Assembly: GCA_903930145.1 (NCBI GenBank)
Contig: CAIYXP010000420.1
Span: forward strand, 1-55,302
Length of the DNA stretch: 55,302 bases
Source: an uncultured Methylococcaceae bacterium
GTDB taxonomy: Bacteria; Pseudomonadota; Gammaproteobacteria; Methylococcales; Methylococcaceae
Direction: 5' to 3'
Shown piece after piece: positions 17,867 to 26,762 of this stretch. The translations under genes and the position numbers were made by a program. The notes beneath the pieces are model-generated. The model searched no databases and was not told the origin of the DNA. It saw only the letters and a program-made list of their open reading frames with translations. Within the stretch, counting starts at the first letter, position 1. Every line of letters starts with the position of its first letter.

Positions 17867-18439
17867 ATGCTGCTTAACCGCTACGATGAAAACGCATTAT
17901 TGACCAATGTCAATATCAAAGAAAAAACCACCAAACCGAATTTGGATGCCTATCGCGGCGATTTGGTATTGGAAGAAGGCGAGATAGCGGATTCGCTTGG
18001 CAGACGCAAACCCCCGCTGTCTGTCATCAAGCAAGTGGCTTTGCTGGCGGGGGAAGACAAAATTACCTTCATCTCCGGTTTTTTGGAAAAGCTTGAGTCA
18101 CTACCATTATTCTATGAAAAATATGCAAAGGATGTTGCGGAAGATTTGGCTGCTGTGTTTTATGTGGAAAACATACCAAAACCCATCCAAACCAAATATC
18201 ATGGCATTCACCATGTTTTGATGCCGATGATCGAAGGCGAAGGCACGGTTTGGAACGAATTGAACGAAGAATTGGCATTGGAAAAAACCGATTTCAAAGG
18301 CCAGAGTGCAGGCGATAAAGTCATTACCGTCTGTCAGGCCGTGAAGACGGATTATCACCCGAAATACCCGGAAGTCAGCTTTGAAGAAGCGCTTGGGCTT
18401 GTGGTGGAAGTGAAAAAAGAATTGCGCGGCGCTGTTTGA
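17867..18439 (+). CDS. Hypothetical 190-aa protein
   Basis: I do not recognise the family. The ribosome binding site GAGGA before ATG 17867 is strong and the frame is clean. The product is acidic and soluble, mostly alpha-helical after residue 45, with no signal peptide. 'FYVENIPKPIQTKYHGIHHV' is the most distinctive segment. It is a single gene, with 237 bases of non-coding DNA before it and a 79-bp repeat element after it. Confidence 0.6.
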   Translation: MLLNRYDENALLTNVNIKEKTTKPNLDAYRGDLVLEEGEIADSLGRRKPPLSVIKQVALLAGEDKITFISGFLEKLESLPLFYEKYAKDVAEDLAAVFYVENIPKPIQTKYHGIHHVLMPMIEGEGTVWNELNEELALEKTDFKGQSAGDKVITVCQAVKTDYHPKYPEVSFEEALGLVVEVKKELRGAV

Positions 18440-18582
18440 GTAGGATGGGTTCGATCCGGCTCGGATGAATGGGTCGACCTGATCCTCTGTTCCCTCCAAG
18501 ATTGTTGCTTGTTGTTTGGGGTAGTATGCCTTTTCCGGGTGTCTTTTGCGGAGGTAGCCGCAACCCCGGAATTTTTTTGGTT

Positions 18583-18661
18583 GGAGCGTCAAAGCTTGCT
18601 TTGACGGGCGAAGCGAGCTTCGTATTTCCGATTATCTTGTCAAAGCAAGCTTTGACGCTCC
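18583..18661 (+). mobile_element. 79-bp palindromic MITE-like element, copy A
   Basis: Ends GGAGCGTC...GACGCTCC are perfect inverted repeats extended as GTCAAAGC stems. The copy at 50240-50318 has the same length in the opposite orientation, and I count about ten mismatches by eye. There is no coding capacity, so it would have to be moved in trans. Confidence 0.7.
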
Positions 18662-18704
18662 CATTAGCTTAGAAAATAAGCAACTGTTGCATCCGCATGT
18701 AACA

Positions 18705-20600
18705 TCAGTTCTTAACTTGTCTCATGCGTTGTTTAAGCGCTTCCAACGCCTCGCGGGAAGCAGCCAAATCTTGTTGCCATTCTGCATTGGTTTTATCCAG
18801 TTGCACAAGGTTTTCGGCGATAACTAGATCGGCCTCGTGTTCGATCAAGGCTTCCGTTAATCGACCTTGTTGTTCAAATATGTTGGCGATCCCGTAATGG
18901 GCAAAGGACAAATCCCGCTGCCACAGAGTATTGTAAGGGTCTAGCCGGGTCAGCCGCAGCCTAATGTCCTTGCTGGCTTGGAATTCTTGCAACGCTTCGG
19001 CCAGTTTCCCCTGCGCCTTTAACACACTGCCCACGCAATTATGTGATACCGACAAATCCCGCTGCCAATCGGTGTTGTCCGGGTCTAGCCGGGTCAGCCC
19101 CAGCATGATGTCTTTGTAGGCTTGATATTCTGGCAAGGCTTCGGCCAGTTTCCCCTGCGCCTGTAACACATTGCCCAATTTATTTTGGGAAACCGACAAA
19201 TCCCGCTGCCACATTGTATTGTTGGGGTCCAGCCGGGTCAGCCGCAGCATGATATTTTTGTAGGCTTGATATTCCAACAAAGCTTTGGCCAGTTTCCCCT
19301 GCGCCTGTAACACATTGCCTAGGTTAGCGTGGGAGGCCGACAAAACCTGCTGCCAATCGGTGTTGTCCGGGTCTAACCGGGTCAGCCGCAGCATGATCTC
19401 TTTACCGGCTTGAAATTCTAGTAAGGCTTCGGCCAGTTTCCCTTGCGCCTGTAACACCCTGCCCAAGTTATTGTGGGAGATCGACAAATCTCGCTGCCAA
19501 CCAGTGTTGTCCGGGTCTTTCCGGGTCAGCCGCAACATGATGTCTTTATCGGCTTGAAATTCCAGCAAGGCTTCGGCCAGTTTCCCCTGCGCCTGAAACA
19601 CATTGCCAACGTTATTATGGGAGACCGACAACTCCCGCTGCCAAACAGCGTTGGCTGGGTCTTGCCGGGTCAGCCGTAGCAGGATATCTTTGTGGGCTTG
19701 GTATTCCAGCAAGGCTTCGACCAGTTTCCCCTGCGCTTTCAACACTCCACCCACGCAATTATGGAACACCGATAAATCCCGCTGCCTATCGGTGTTATTC
19801 GGGTCTAGCCGGGTCAGCCGCAGCATGATGTCTTTACAGGTTTGATATTGCTGTAAAGTACCAGCTAAATCTCCTCGTGCCATCAACGTGTTGCCCAACA
19901 ATTGCCGGGCATCGGCTTCACCTTGAACGTCATTGGCAGTCATAAATAAGGGAATTGCTGCCCACGCCATGGATTCAATGTCTTTGAGCGGCAAGCGACC
20001 ACTTCTTATCCTGCCCACAGACTCCAAGGCACAGGCGAGGCTGACACCTTTAAGCCAGTCACTAGCCAATAGTTCTTCCAACGCCAAAGCCAAAGCTTGC
20101 AGCGGTTCAAACCGACCCGCACGATCCCATTCTTGATATAGCTTTAGCAATGCGGCAGCAGCTTCAACCGGTTCGTCTATAGTCAGGCGATGGTATAGAG
20201 CTTCAATGCGTTGATGGGCCTCTGGGCCAGCCAAACAGTCGGCGGCACGGCGCGACAATTCGTCAAACCGTGGTTTATTATCGGTTGCCAACTGTTTGCG
20301 CAAGACCAAGCGGGTGGCTTCATGCACGTTATGGGCATTCCGTGCTTTGAAGCTTTCCACTTGAGGTACGGTGATAAGCTGCTGGTAATAGCAAGTGGCT
20401 GTGGCTAGGTCGGTTTCTAGCAATGCGGCAAGCAGGGCGGCATCGAACCAATGCGGTATCGCAGCGGCTTGCAACACCGGAAATAACACCGGGTCCACTG
20501 CGTCACAACTGAGTTTTGCGGTCAGTACCGTGAGGGCTTGCGGGTCATTTTGGATACGCTGCAATTGTTCCAAAGCATCTTCAATATGCATGACGGTCAC
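18705..20600 (-). CDS. TPR repeat protein paired with SEFIR-NTPase
   Basis: This 631-residue protein has a helical N-terminal half without clear motifs, then about seven tandem kinesin-light-chain-like TPR units of 49-50 residues from about residue 245 to 600. Each has the core 'DPDNTDWQRDLSVSHN..G.VL.AQGKLAEAL.E.QA.KDI.LRLTR'. The units are very similar, also in DNA. Such arrays bind proteins and often form the sensor half of STAND-type defence proteins. A GTG start at 20600 overlaps the upstream stop by four bases (GTGA). An ATG lies nine bases further in. Confidence 0.8.
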   Translation of the reverse strand: MTVMHIEDALEQLQRIQNDPQALTVLTAKLSCDAVDPVLFPVLQAAAIPHWFDAALLAALLETDLATATCYYQQLITVPQVESFKARNAHNVHEATRLVLRKQLATDNKPRFDELSRRAADCLAGPEAHQRIEALYHRLTIDEPVEAAAALLKLYQEWDRAGRFEPLQALALALEELLASDWLKGVSLACALESVGRIRSGRLPLKDIESMAWAAIPLFMTANDVQGEADARQLLGNTLMARGDLAGTLQQYQTCKDIMLRLTRLDPNNTDRQRDLSVFHNCVGGVLKAQGKLVEALLEYQAHKDILLRLTRQDPANAVWQRELSVSHNNVGNVFQAQGKLAEALLEFQADKDIMLRLTRKDPDNTGWQRDLSISHNNLGRVLQAQGKLAEALLEFQAGKEIMLRLTRLDPDNTDWQQVLSASHANLGNVLQAQGKLAKALLEYQAYKNIMLRLTRLDPNNTMWQRDLSVSQNKLGNVLQAQGKLAEALPEYQAYKDIMLGLTRLDPDNTDWQRDLSVSHNCVGSVLKAQGKLAEALQEFQASKDIRLRLTRLDPYNTLWQRDLSFAHYGIANIFEQQGRLTEALIEHEADLVIAENLVQLDKTNAEWQQDLAASREALEALKQRMRQVKN

Positions 20601-21760
20601 CCCCTAGTCTGGCTGAAGCTGCGCAATAATGCGCTGGTCTGTCCGGGGTCGCCTTGGGAAATGTGCAGCAACATTTCGATATGATCCTTGCTGATGGCGG
20701 AATGACCCAAGGCATGATTCGCAAAATCTATCCAATGCTTGGCTTCTTTGATGGGTGGCAAGGTCGTGTGAACCGCCAACCCCGCCCAAGCGAAACGGGT
20801 GCGTTCCGGCACTTGCTTGCCACTCAGCGTCACCACCAAACCCGGACAATGCTCCATCCGCCGCAGCAACTGACCCTCAATCCAATTAGCAATTTCTGCT
20901 GGCACGTCTTGGTAAGTGTCGAATCCCAATATGAGTGGTCTAGGCAATCTTTCCAAATCCTTGAGCAAGGCGGTTTTGCGCGGCGGTCCGTTGGCTGAAT
21001 GGAAAGCGGGCAGGATGGTCGGGGCGACTTCCAAGGTCAGGGTGTCAAACAACTCATCCAAGGTGGGGCAGCCTTTCAAATCCAACTGAACAGACAATAA
21101 GCCAAGATGTTTGGCAAATTTAAACAATTCGGTTATCAAGATGGTTTTGCCGCTGCTGCTAAGGCCATCGACTAGGAAAATTCGTTCTGAACGGCGAGCG
21201 GTAATCATTTCATGAAAGAGTTCAAAAGGGTCGGTGCGATCCGCCAAGGACCAAGGATAATCAGGCATAGGCTTGGGCCAAACGATGCTGATATTCGACG
21301 TCGAATATTCCGGCAAAGCACCGAGTCTTCGCAGCCAAGCGAGGATATTCAAAAAGTCGCGGTTGGCATCAAAAGTATGCAAACCGGCAATAAATTTGGG
21401 GATGTAGTTTTTGTGATCGTCTTCAAAAGTCACTACACGGCAAAAATCGATTTCGGCTCCCGCCTCGTACAGCCTACGATAGAGTACCTTGGTTTCATGC
21501 GTCGCCCCTTGCCGGACTCCGCTAGGCTGTTCACCATCCCAACATTTTCGATAGGTTGGCGTGAACACCAATAGCACAATATCGGCCTTTTCTGCATTTT
21601 TCCCAGACCAACTATCCCAACCGCCGTCAGGCCCATAGGCATTATAATCCCGGTCTAGGATGATGCTGACACCTTCATGACGCAAACGGTCAGCCAAAGC
21701 GTACACCCGTTGCTTGTGTTCCTCACCTTCTTGGCTGTAACTGATGAAAACCTTAGGCAT
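20597..21760 (-). CDS. SEFIR-domain NTPase (candidate defence protein)
   Basis: This 387-residue protein has two parts. Residues 1-150 form a SEFIR (TIR-related) domain with 'KVFISYSQEGEEH' and 'GVSIILDRDYNAYG'. From about 170 an NTPase follows, with Walker A 'GLSSSGKTI' and a hydrophobic 'RPLILGFDTYQD' Walker-B-like strand. Bacterial SEFIR proteins have been reported to act in antiphage defence by NAD+ depletion (bSEFIR). The ATG at 21760 is chosen because the domain begins there; the longer frame to 21811 adds unrelated residues. It is coupled to the TPR gene. Together they look like a SEFIR-NTPase-TPR protein split in two. Confidence 0.78.
   Translation of the reverse strand: MPKVFISYSQEGEEHKQRVYALADRLRHEGVSIILDRDYNAYGPDGGWDSWSGKNAEKADIVLLVFTPTYRKCWDGEQPSGVRQGATHETKVLYRRLYEAGAEIDFCRVVTFEDDHKNYIPKFIAGLHTFDANRDFLNILAWLRRLGALPEYSTSNISIVWPKPMPDYPWSLADRTDPFELFHEMITARRSERIFLVDGLSSSGKTILITELFKFAKHLGLLSVQLDLKGCPTLDELFDTLTLEVAPTILPAFHSANGPPRKTALLKDLERLPRPLILGFDTYQDVPAEIANWIEGQLLRRMEHCPGLVVTLSGKQVPERTRFAWAGLAVHTTLPPIKEAKHWIDFANHALGHSAISKDHIEMLLHISQGDPGQTSALLRSFSQTRG
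21292..21307. repeat. 16-bp palindrome inside the SEFIR gene (site 3 of 5)
   Basis: TATTCGACGTCGAATA lies in frame within the coding sequence and encodes Tyr-Ser-Thr-Ser-Asn. The same peptide (EYSTSN) arises at the parB copy. Confidence 0.65.
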
Positions 21761-21869
21761 GTTGTTTGTTGGCTCGCGAGAGTAGAAGCATTTGATGCCG
21801 AATTGTAACAAGTTTGCCTACGTTCACGAAATTGAGCGGGTGGATGTGGTTGGGATTTAAAGTGATGCA

Positions 21870-21925
21870 GGAGTGCAAGGCTTGCCTTGCGAGGGCGTGT
21901 TCAGGCAAGGCAAGCCTTGCACTCC
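21870..21925. repeat. GTGCAAG-family inverted repeat
   Basis: Arms GGAGTGCAAGGCTTGCCTTGC and reverse complement (about 21 bases each) are separated by about 14 bases. It lies between the divergent SEFIR and crcB genes, so it is not acting as a simple terminator. Confidence 0.7.
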
Positions 21926-22085
21926 CGACGTGATTTCAAGCCTATCCAGTGTTCGTGAGCAAGCTTTTTATGCCGTAGTGTATTGCTGAGACTATAATAA
22001 CCCCCTATCCCGATGACATGCCCTGCCATCCTTTTAAGCACAAGGCAACCGTTGGGTTTCCATCATTACAATACTGGGCAAATTT

Positions 22086-22793
22086 ATGCGACAACTCTTT
22101 GCCATTGCCTTGGGCGGTTCGGTCGGCGCGGTGGTCCGGTTTTGGGTCGCCAATGGCATTTATTCATTGCTGGGGCGGGGCTTCCCTCACGGAACTTTAG
22201 TCGTCAATGTCAGCGGATCATTCCTGATGGGCATTTTGTCTGAACTACTCATCCAACGCTTCCCGGTTTCCATCGAGTACCGGGCGGCGGTGCTGGTGGG
22301 TTTTCTTGGCGCTTACACAACCTTCTCCACCTTCGCCTTGGAAACCTTGGTTTTGATCGAAGAAGGTAGCCTCGCCAAAGCAGGTTTGAATATCTTCCTC
22401 AGTGTGATGTTATGCTTGGTTGCCGTGTGGGGCGGGTTGGTTTGGGGCCGGGTTTTGTTTTCGAACAGCCTTTATCCTTGGCTAGACCATTCTTTCCCTT
22501 ACCGGGATTTGGCCTTGGGGGTTCTCATCACATTTGCATTGGCTTTGCTGGTCGAGTGGTTCAGCTTGCATTCGGGACTGAACCCTGCTTACCGGGCCAT
22601 GTTGTTAGTCACGCTATTGGGTGGTTCAACCCTGCTTTCCACCTTCTGGGCACTGTTGAAAGTCGGCGAAATCAGTCTTGATCTGCACGACTTGTTAGGC
22701 ATATTCATCTTTAATGCCCTGTTAGGGTCCATTTTCATTTGGTTCAGCGCAACGATAGGCAATTGGTTATGGCAGAACAACTCATTACAATAG
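22086..22793 (+). CDS. crcB: Double-length CrcB/Fluc fluoride channel
   Basis: Fluoride exporter in the inner membrane. The normal protein is about 125 residues with four helices and works as a dimer; this one is 235 residues with about eight hydrophobic segments. The first half carries the hallmarks 'GGSVGAVVRFW', 'GTLVVNVSGSFLMG' and 'GFLGAYTTFSTFALE'. The second half keeps only a degenerate copy ('TLLGGSTLLSTFWALLKVGE', 'FIFNALLGSIFIW'). This resembles an internal duplication in which one half is more conserved. The next gene begins inside its 3' end. Confidence 0.85.
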   Translation: MRQLFAIALGGSVGAVVRFWVANGIYSLLGRGFPHGTLVVNVSGSFLMGILSELLIQRFPVSIEYRAAVLVGFLGAYTTFSTFALETLVLIEEGSLAKAGLNIFLSVMLCLVAVWGGLVWGRVLFSNSLYPWLDHSFPYRDLALGVLITFALALLVEWFSLHSGLNPAYRAMLLVTLLGGSTLLSTFWALLKVGEISLDLHDLLGIFIFNALLGSIFIWFSATIGNWLWQNNSLQ

Positions 22794-23080
22794 CGCGGAT
22801 TTATCTACGGGAATCAGAACGTCTGCTCCCAAAAGTCATCCAGTTTTTACATGACGAGGAAAAGGTTTCCGGTGTCACTGTGCTGCGTGGCATTGCCGGC
22901 TTCAGTGCGGATGGAAAAATTCATACGGCTTCATTGGTTGACCTGTCCATGGATTTACCTTTAGTGGTTGAGTTTTTCGACGAACCGGATAGAGTCAAGA
23001 CGGTGTTGGCTAGATTGATGGAGCATATTCCTGTGACCCATGTGGTGACATGGTCGGCAGAGATGGTCACTCGGATATAA
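22769..23080 (+). CDS. DUF190 PII-like protein
   Basis: This 103-residue protein is of the DUF190 family, which has a ferredoxin-like fold related to PII signal proteins. Pattern: 'ARIYLRESERL....IQFLHDEEKVSGVTVLRGIAGF' split over residues 7-45, and 'LPLVVEFFDEPDRV'. DUF190 genes are often neighbours of crcB, and here ATG 22769 lies inside crcB (25-base overlap), so the two are co-translated. A regulatory role on the channel is plausible but is inference. The ATG at 22739 also in frame is less likely. Confidence 0.82.
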   Translation: MAEQLITIARIYLRESERLLPKVIQFLHDEEKVSGVTVLRGIAGFSADGKIHTASLVDLSMDLPLVVEFFDEPDRVKTVLARLMEHIPVTHVVTWSAEMVTRI

Positions 23081-23140
23081 TCAAGATTGATCTTACCAAT
23101 GTAGCAAATACTACACCCTTGAAGTTTGTTTATTTTAGAT

Positions 23141-23156
23141 TGTCATGTTTACGACA
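23141..23156. promoter_or_regulatory. Possible NifA-type site upstream of nifL
   Basis: TGT-CATGTTTACG-ACA fits TGT-N10-ACA and is a near-perfect inverted repeat (ATTGTC...GACAAT). It lies about 190 bases upstream of the candidate sigma-54 promoter of nifLA. Confidence 0.5.
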
Positions 23157-23237
23157 ATCCACCGCCCCAGTCAACGCCTAAACCGGGTATGATCTTTAGT
23201 GCTGTAAACGACGACTGAAGAGGTTTGAATGATGTCG

Positions 23238-23293
23238 GGAGTGCAAGACTTGCCTTGCCTGAACATGCACTTGCATGATAGTTCTTGCACTCC
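23238..23293. repeat. GTGCAAG-family inverted repeat
   Basis: Arms GGAGTGCAAGA and TCTTGCACTCC enclose a centre containing TGCCTTGCC and TGCACTTGCA. A degenerate family member between the DUF190 and nifL genes. Confidence 0.55.
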
Positions 23294-23344
23294 TGAGATT
23301 AAATCCCACACCTTAAAACCTTCCGTATACACGATTTTAGCAAA

Positions 23345-23360
23345 CGGCATTAAGCTTGCT
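23345..23360 (+). promoter_or_regulatory. Candidate sigma-54 promoter of nifLA
   Basis: CGGCAT-TAAGC-TTGCT has the invariant GG and GC with correct ten-base spacing, but a non-consensus first base and CAT for CAC. It lies about 42 bases before the nifL ATG, the same distance as for nifV. Confidence 0.55.
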
Positions 23361-23401
23361 TGGATTTAAGCAGCAATCACCGACTGAACAAGAGGCGAAT
23401 A

Positions 23402-25009
23402 ATGACAAAAGAAGTAAGCGCCACTTCCACGGAGCAGAATAAACCGGCAGGAACAGACGAACCACCCGCAGTGCCAAAGCTGCCGCACGGCTTGTTCGCT
23501 GAAACCGTGCGCCAGGCCCCCATCGCCATCGCCATTACCGACAACAAAGCCAATATTGCCTATATCAACAAGGCTTTCACGGACATCACGGGCTATTCGT
23601 CAAAAGAAAGTATTGGATGCAATCAATCCATGCTTTCCCATAAGCAAACACCCAGAAAAGTCTACGATGAGCTTTGGTCTAACTTGGAGCAGCAAATACC
23701 TTGGCGTGGGTTATTGCTTAACCGACACCGGGACGGATTTCCCTATCTGGCCGAACTGACGATTGCCCCCATCTTGAATTTGGAAGGCGAAACCACGCAT
23801 TTCATCGGGATGCACCGTGACATCACCGAGGTTTATCGATTGCAGCAACAGGTTGTGGATCAGAAATTGCTTATCGAAACCGTAGTGGATTCGATGCCGG
23901 TGGCTACCATCCTAATGGATGAAACCGGGCGCATCGTGCTGGACAACCAAGCCTATAAGAAATTTCACAGCGACCTAGGTTTGCGTGAACCTTTAACAAT
24001 ATTCTTGGAGATTTTACAGGAAGATATGGGCGATGAATGGGTACAGTTAAAGGACCAAGGGCTTGGTTTTCGCAATCGGGAAGTTCGCTATGACCGGGGT
24101 GGCAAGCATGGCCCGCGTTGGTTTTCCTGTTCGGGGACTTGGTTCAGCCAAGGGGACGGCAGTGTGGATACATTTTTCAAACAAAATGCCCATTCCTATC
24201 TGTTGCTGACCTTGGATGACGTTACCCAGCAAAAGAAAAACGAAGCGGAAATACGTTTCAACGCCCTCAAGGCACTCATGGCAGAGGAGGAAAAAATCCA
24301 AAGCCTGAAGGAAACCCTATTGGGGGCAATGCACCATATTCAAGGGCCGATTAACTTGCTCAGTGCAGCCAAGACCATGATGGAAAGACGCGGGGCGGAA
24401 AGGCAAAATCCGGCTCTGCTGGACATCCTAGATCAGGTGCTTGCGGCCGGCGAGGAATCGCTGGATCGTCTAAAACAGTGCATACCCGAAGTTGAAGATG
24501 TCGCGATGAGCATGGTCAATATTAACCAAATCTTGCATGAGTGCATTGTCTTGCTTACTCAGCGCATGTTGTCTGCCGGCATTGTGATTGACTGGAAGCC
24601 GACCCCGATATTGCCCATGGTCATGGGCTTGGAAAATCGCCTACGCGCCATGTTTAAGCAAATCATTGAAAATGCGATAGATGCGATGAACCAAAGTGGC
24701 GTGGACAAGCGGGAATTGCGCATTTCGACATGGCCTGACGGTGAACTAGTCCATGTTTGCATCGAGGATACTGGGCCAGGCATTCCTGAAAGCCTGAACT
24801 TCAAAGTATTCGAACCGTTCTTTTCCACCAAAAGTGGGGGCGGACGTCGCCATTCCGGCATGGGATTGACAATGGCGCAAGAAGTGATTAATCAACACAT
24901 GGGATTGATTCGTTTCGATCCGTCTTACCACTATGGCTGCCGGGTTCACATCCAATTGCAGACCCATGCGCAACATCATACAGGACAAAGACCTTATGCC
25001 TATGGCTGA
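23402..25009 (+). CDS. nifL: NifL, redox/nitrogen-responsive anti-activator
   Basis: This 535-residue flavoprotein inhibits NifA under oxygen or fixed nitrogen. PAS1 (about residues 31-135, with 'GYSSKESIG' and 'FIGMHRDITEV') is the FAD-binding type. PAS2 covers about 150-275. A histidine-kinase-like region has 'GAMHHIQGPINLL', the modified H region typical of NifL. The GHKL domain (about 400-520) has 'IENAIDAM', 'DTGPGIP' and 'GMGLTMAQEV' for ADP binding. NifL binds nucleotides but does not phosphorylate NifA. ATG 23402 is chosen because of the AGAGG ribosome binding site; a TTG at 23360 lies within the promoter. It overlaps nifA by 14 bases. Confidence 0.9.
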   Translation: MTKEVSATSTEQNKPAGTDEPPAVPKLPHGLFAETVRQAPIAIAITDNKANIAYINKAFTDITGYSSKESIGCNQSMLSHKQTPRKVYDELWSNLEQQIPWRGLLLNRHRDGFPYLAELTIAPILNLEGETTHFIGMHRDITEVYRLQQQVVDQKLLIETVVDSMPVATILMDETGRIVLDNQAYKKFHSDLGLREPLTIFLEILQEDMGDEWVQLKDQGLGFRNREVRYDRGGKHGPRWFSCSGTWFSQGDGSVDTFFKQNAHSYLLLTLDDVTQQKKNEAEIRFNALKALMAEEEKIQSLKETLLGAMHHIQGPINLLSAAKTMMERRGAERQNPALLDILDQVLAAGEESLDRLKQCIPEVEDVAMSMVNINQILHECIVLLTQRMLSAGIVIDWKPTPILPMVMGLENRLRAMFKQIIENAIDAMNQSGVDKRELRISTWPDGELVHVCIEDTGPGIPESLNFKVFEPFFSTKSGGGRRHSGMGLTMAQEVINQHMGLIRFDPSYHYGCRVHIQLQTHAQHHTGQRPYAYG

Positions 25010-26534
25010 CCGCACGCGGTTGATTGAACAAGAACTCGATGCCCTTTACCAAGTCAGCCGGGTGCTGAATAGTTCATTGACGCTGAGGGACAAACTGCAA
25101 GGTGTGCTGGAAGTGTTGCATGAACGAGCAGGCATGCGTTCCGGCATGTTGGCCCTGCGCGAGAAAAACACTGATGCTTTGGTGATTTGCTCGGTAAAAC
25201 AAAACAGCTCAGGCAATACCGACTGGGAACCGGTTCGCTACGAGCCGGGTGAAGGGTTGATTGGGACTATTCTGGATGAAGGCTACACCATCGTGGTTGA
25301 GCGCATTGCCGACGAACCGCGTTTTTTAGGCAAAATGGGTCTCTATGACCCAACCCTGCCATTCATTGGTGCGCCCATCCGCGTGGGTGGCGATGAAGTG
25401 GTTGGCGTGTTGGCGGCACAACCTGTGGATGCTGTCTTGCTCGGCGAACGCGCCCGCTTTTTGGAAATGGTCGCCAATCTGATCGCCCAAAGCGTTGAAA
25501 TGCTGCGCGGTGTCGAACAACGGCAGAAGGATTTGACCGAGGAGCGGGACCAACTCAAGCAAAGCCTACGCAAAAACTATGGCTTTGAAAATATCATCGG
25601 TCACACATCGTCCATGCAGCGAGTGTTCGAACTGGTGCGCCAAGTGGCGAAGTGGAACACGACCGTGCTGATCCGAGGCGAGTCCGGCACCGGCAAGGAA
25701 GTCATCGCCAATGCCATCCACTACCATTCCGCTTGCGCGGGCGGTCCTTTCATCAAGCTCAACTGTGCCGCCTTGCCGGACAACCTACTTGAATCAGAGT
25801 TGTTCGGTCATGAAAAAGGGGCGTTCTCAGGGGCGGTGAACCAACGCAAGGGGCGTTTTGAACTCGCCAATCAAGGAACTATTTTCCTTGATGAGATTGG
25901 CGAAATCTCCGCCCAGTTTCAAGCTAAATTACTCCGCGTGTTGCAGGAGGGTGAGTTTGAACGCGTCGGCGGTGTGCAAACCCTGAAGGTCCGGGTGCGC
26001 ATCATCGCCGCCACCAACCGCGATTTGGAAGAAGCGGTGGAAAAAGGCCAATTCCGTGAAGATTTGTATTACCGCCTGAATGTGATGCCCATCAACATGC
26101 CGCCGTTGCGGGATCGCTTGGAAGACATCCCGCAATTAGCCGAATTCCTGCTTGCCCGTATCTCCAAACAGCAAGGCGGTCGCCCGCTCGTTATCAAGGA
26201 GAGCGCCATTCGCATCTTGATGCGCCACGATTGGCCCGGTAACGTGCGGGAATTGGAAAACACCCTGGAACGCGCTGCCATCATGAGCGCCGAAGGCATT
26301 ATCGACCGCGACGCCATCGCGCTGACTGGCATCGAAGATGAGCTATCCCTAGGGCTTACCCCTACCGCCAAGCCTGAGTTCAACACGGAAGGCATGGACG
26401 AGCGAGAGCAGGTCATCGCCGCATTGGAACAAGCCGGCTGGGTTCAGGCCAAAGCCGCCCGCTTGCTGAACATGACGCCCCGCCAAATCGCTTATCGGGT
26501 GAGAATACTGAACATCAGGATGAAACATATATAG
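24996..26534 (+). CDS. nifA: NifA, sigma-54-dependent activator of nif genes
   Basis: This 512-residue activator has an N-terminal GAF domain (about residues 15-170), an AAA+ domain with Walker A GESGTGKE (228-235), and a C-terminal Fis-type helix-turn-helix ('AKAARLLNMTPRQIAYRV'). The sigma-54-contact loop reads GAFSGA (275-280) where almost all family members have GAFTGA. The linker lacks the Cys motif of oxygen-sensitive alphaproteobacterial NifA proteins, in line with control by NifL. ATG 24996 follows an AGGA ribosome binding site inside nifL; ATG 25002 is an alternative. Targets in the window are the nifV operon and nifB. Confidence 0.92.
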   Translation: MPMADRTRLIEQELDALYQVSRVLNSSLTLRDKLQGVLEVLHERAGMRSGMLALREKNTDALVICSVKQNSSGNTDWEPVRYEPGEGLIGTILDEGYTIVVERIADEPRFLGKMGLYDPTLPFIGAPIRVGGDEVVGVLAAQPVDAVLLGERARFLEMVANLIAQSVEMLRGVEQRQKDLTEERDQLKQSLRKNYGFENIIGHTSSMQRVFELVRQVAKWNTTVLIRGESGTGKEVIANAIHYHSACAGGPFIKLNCAALPDNLLESELFGHEKGAFSGAVNQRKGRFELANQGTIFLDEIGEISAQFQAKLLRVLQEGEFERVGGVQTLKVRVRIIAATNRDLEEAVEKGQFREDLYYRLNVMPINMPPLRDRLEDIPQLAEFLLARISKQQGGRPLVIKESAIRILMRHDWPGNVRELENTLERAAIMSAEGIIDRDAIALTGIEDELSLGLTPTAKPEFNTEGMDEREQVIAALEQAGWVQAKAARLLNMTPRQIAYRVRILNIRMKHI

Positions 26535-26575
26535 TTGAGTCTCACACCGTATCAAGCCAGTTTAGCCAGTCACCC

Positions 26576-26605
26576 AAAGCCGCGAATCTAGCGGCTTTGT
26601 CGTTT
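26576..26605 (+). terminator. Terminator of nifLA
   Basis: Stem AAAGCCGC / GCGGCTTT with a seven-base loop, then a T-rich tail (TTTGTCGTTT), about 40 bases after the nifA stop. Confidence 0.7.
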
Positions 26606-26646
26606 CATGCGATTGTACAACCCGACCTGATTGGGAAGGGTATCGA

Positions 26647-26662
26647 TATTCGACATCGAATA
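26647..26662. repeat. 16-bp palindrome upstream of abrB/parA (site 4 of 5)
   Basis: TATTCGACATCGAATA lies about 100 bases before the AbrB-like gene and 400 bases before parA. This position is usual for a partition site or for an operator of a par operon. Confidence 0.65.
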
Positions 26663-26762
26663 AATTCCAGCCATTTTCCTCTTGACTCTGTGCCTATCTG
26701 CGTTATTATAAATCTTTGAAATTGATAAATTGCGAATTTTAAACGCGACGGGTGAATCCATA

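Noticed and set aside
21960..22085. Fluoride riboswitch before crcB
   Set aside because: I looked for the conserved pseudoknot words in the leader and could not match them; a covariance-model search would decide.
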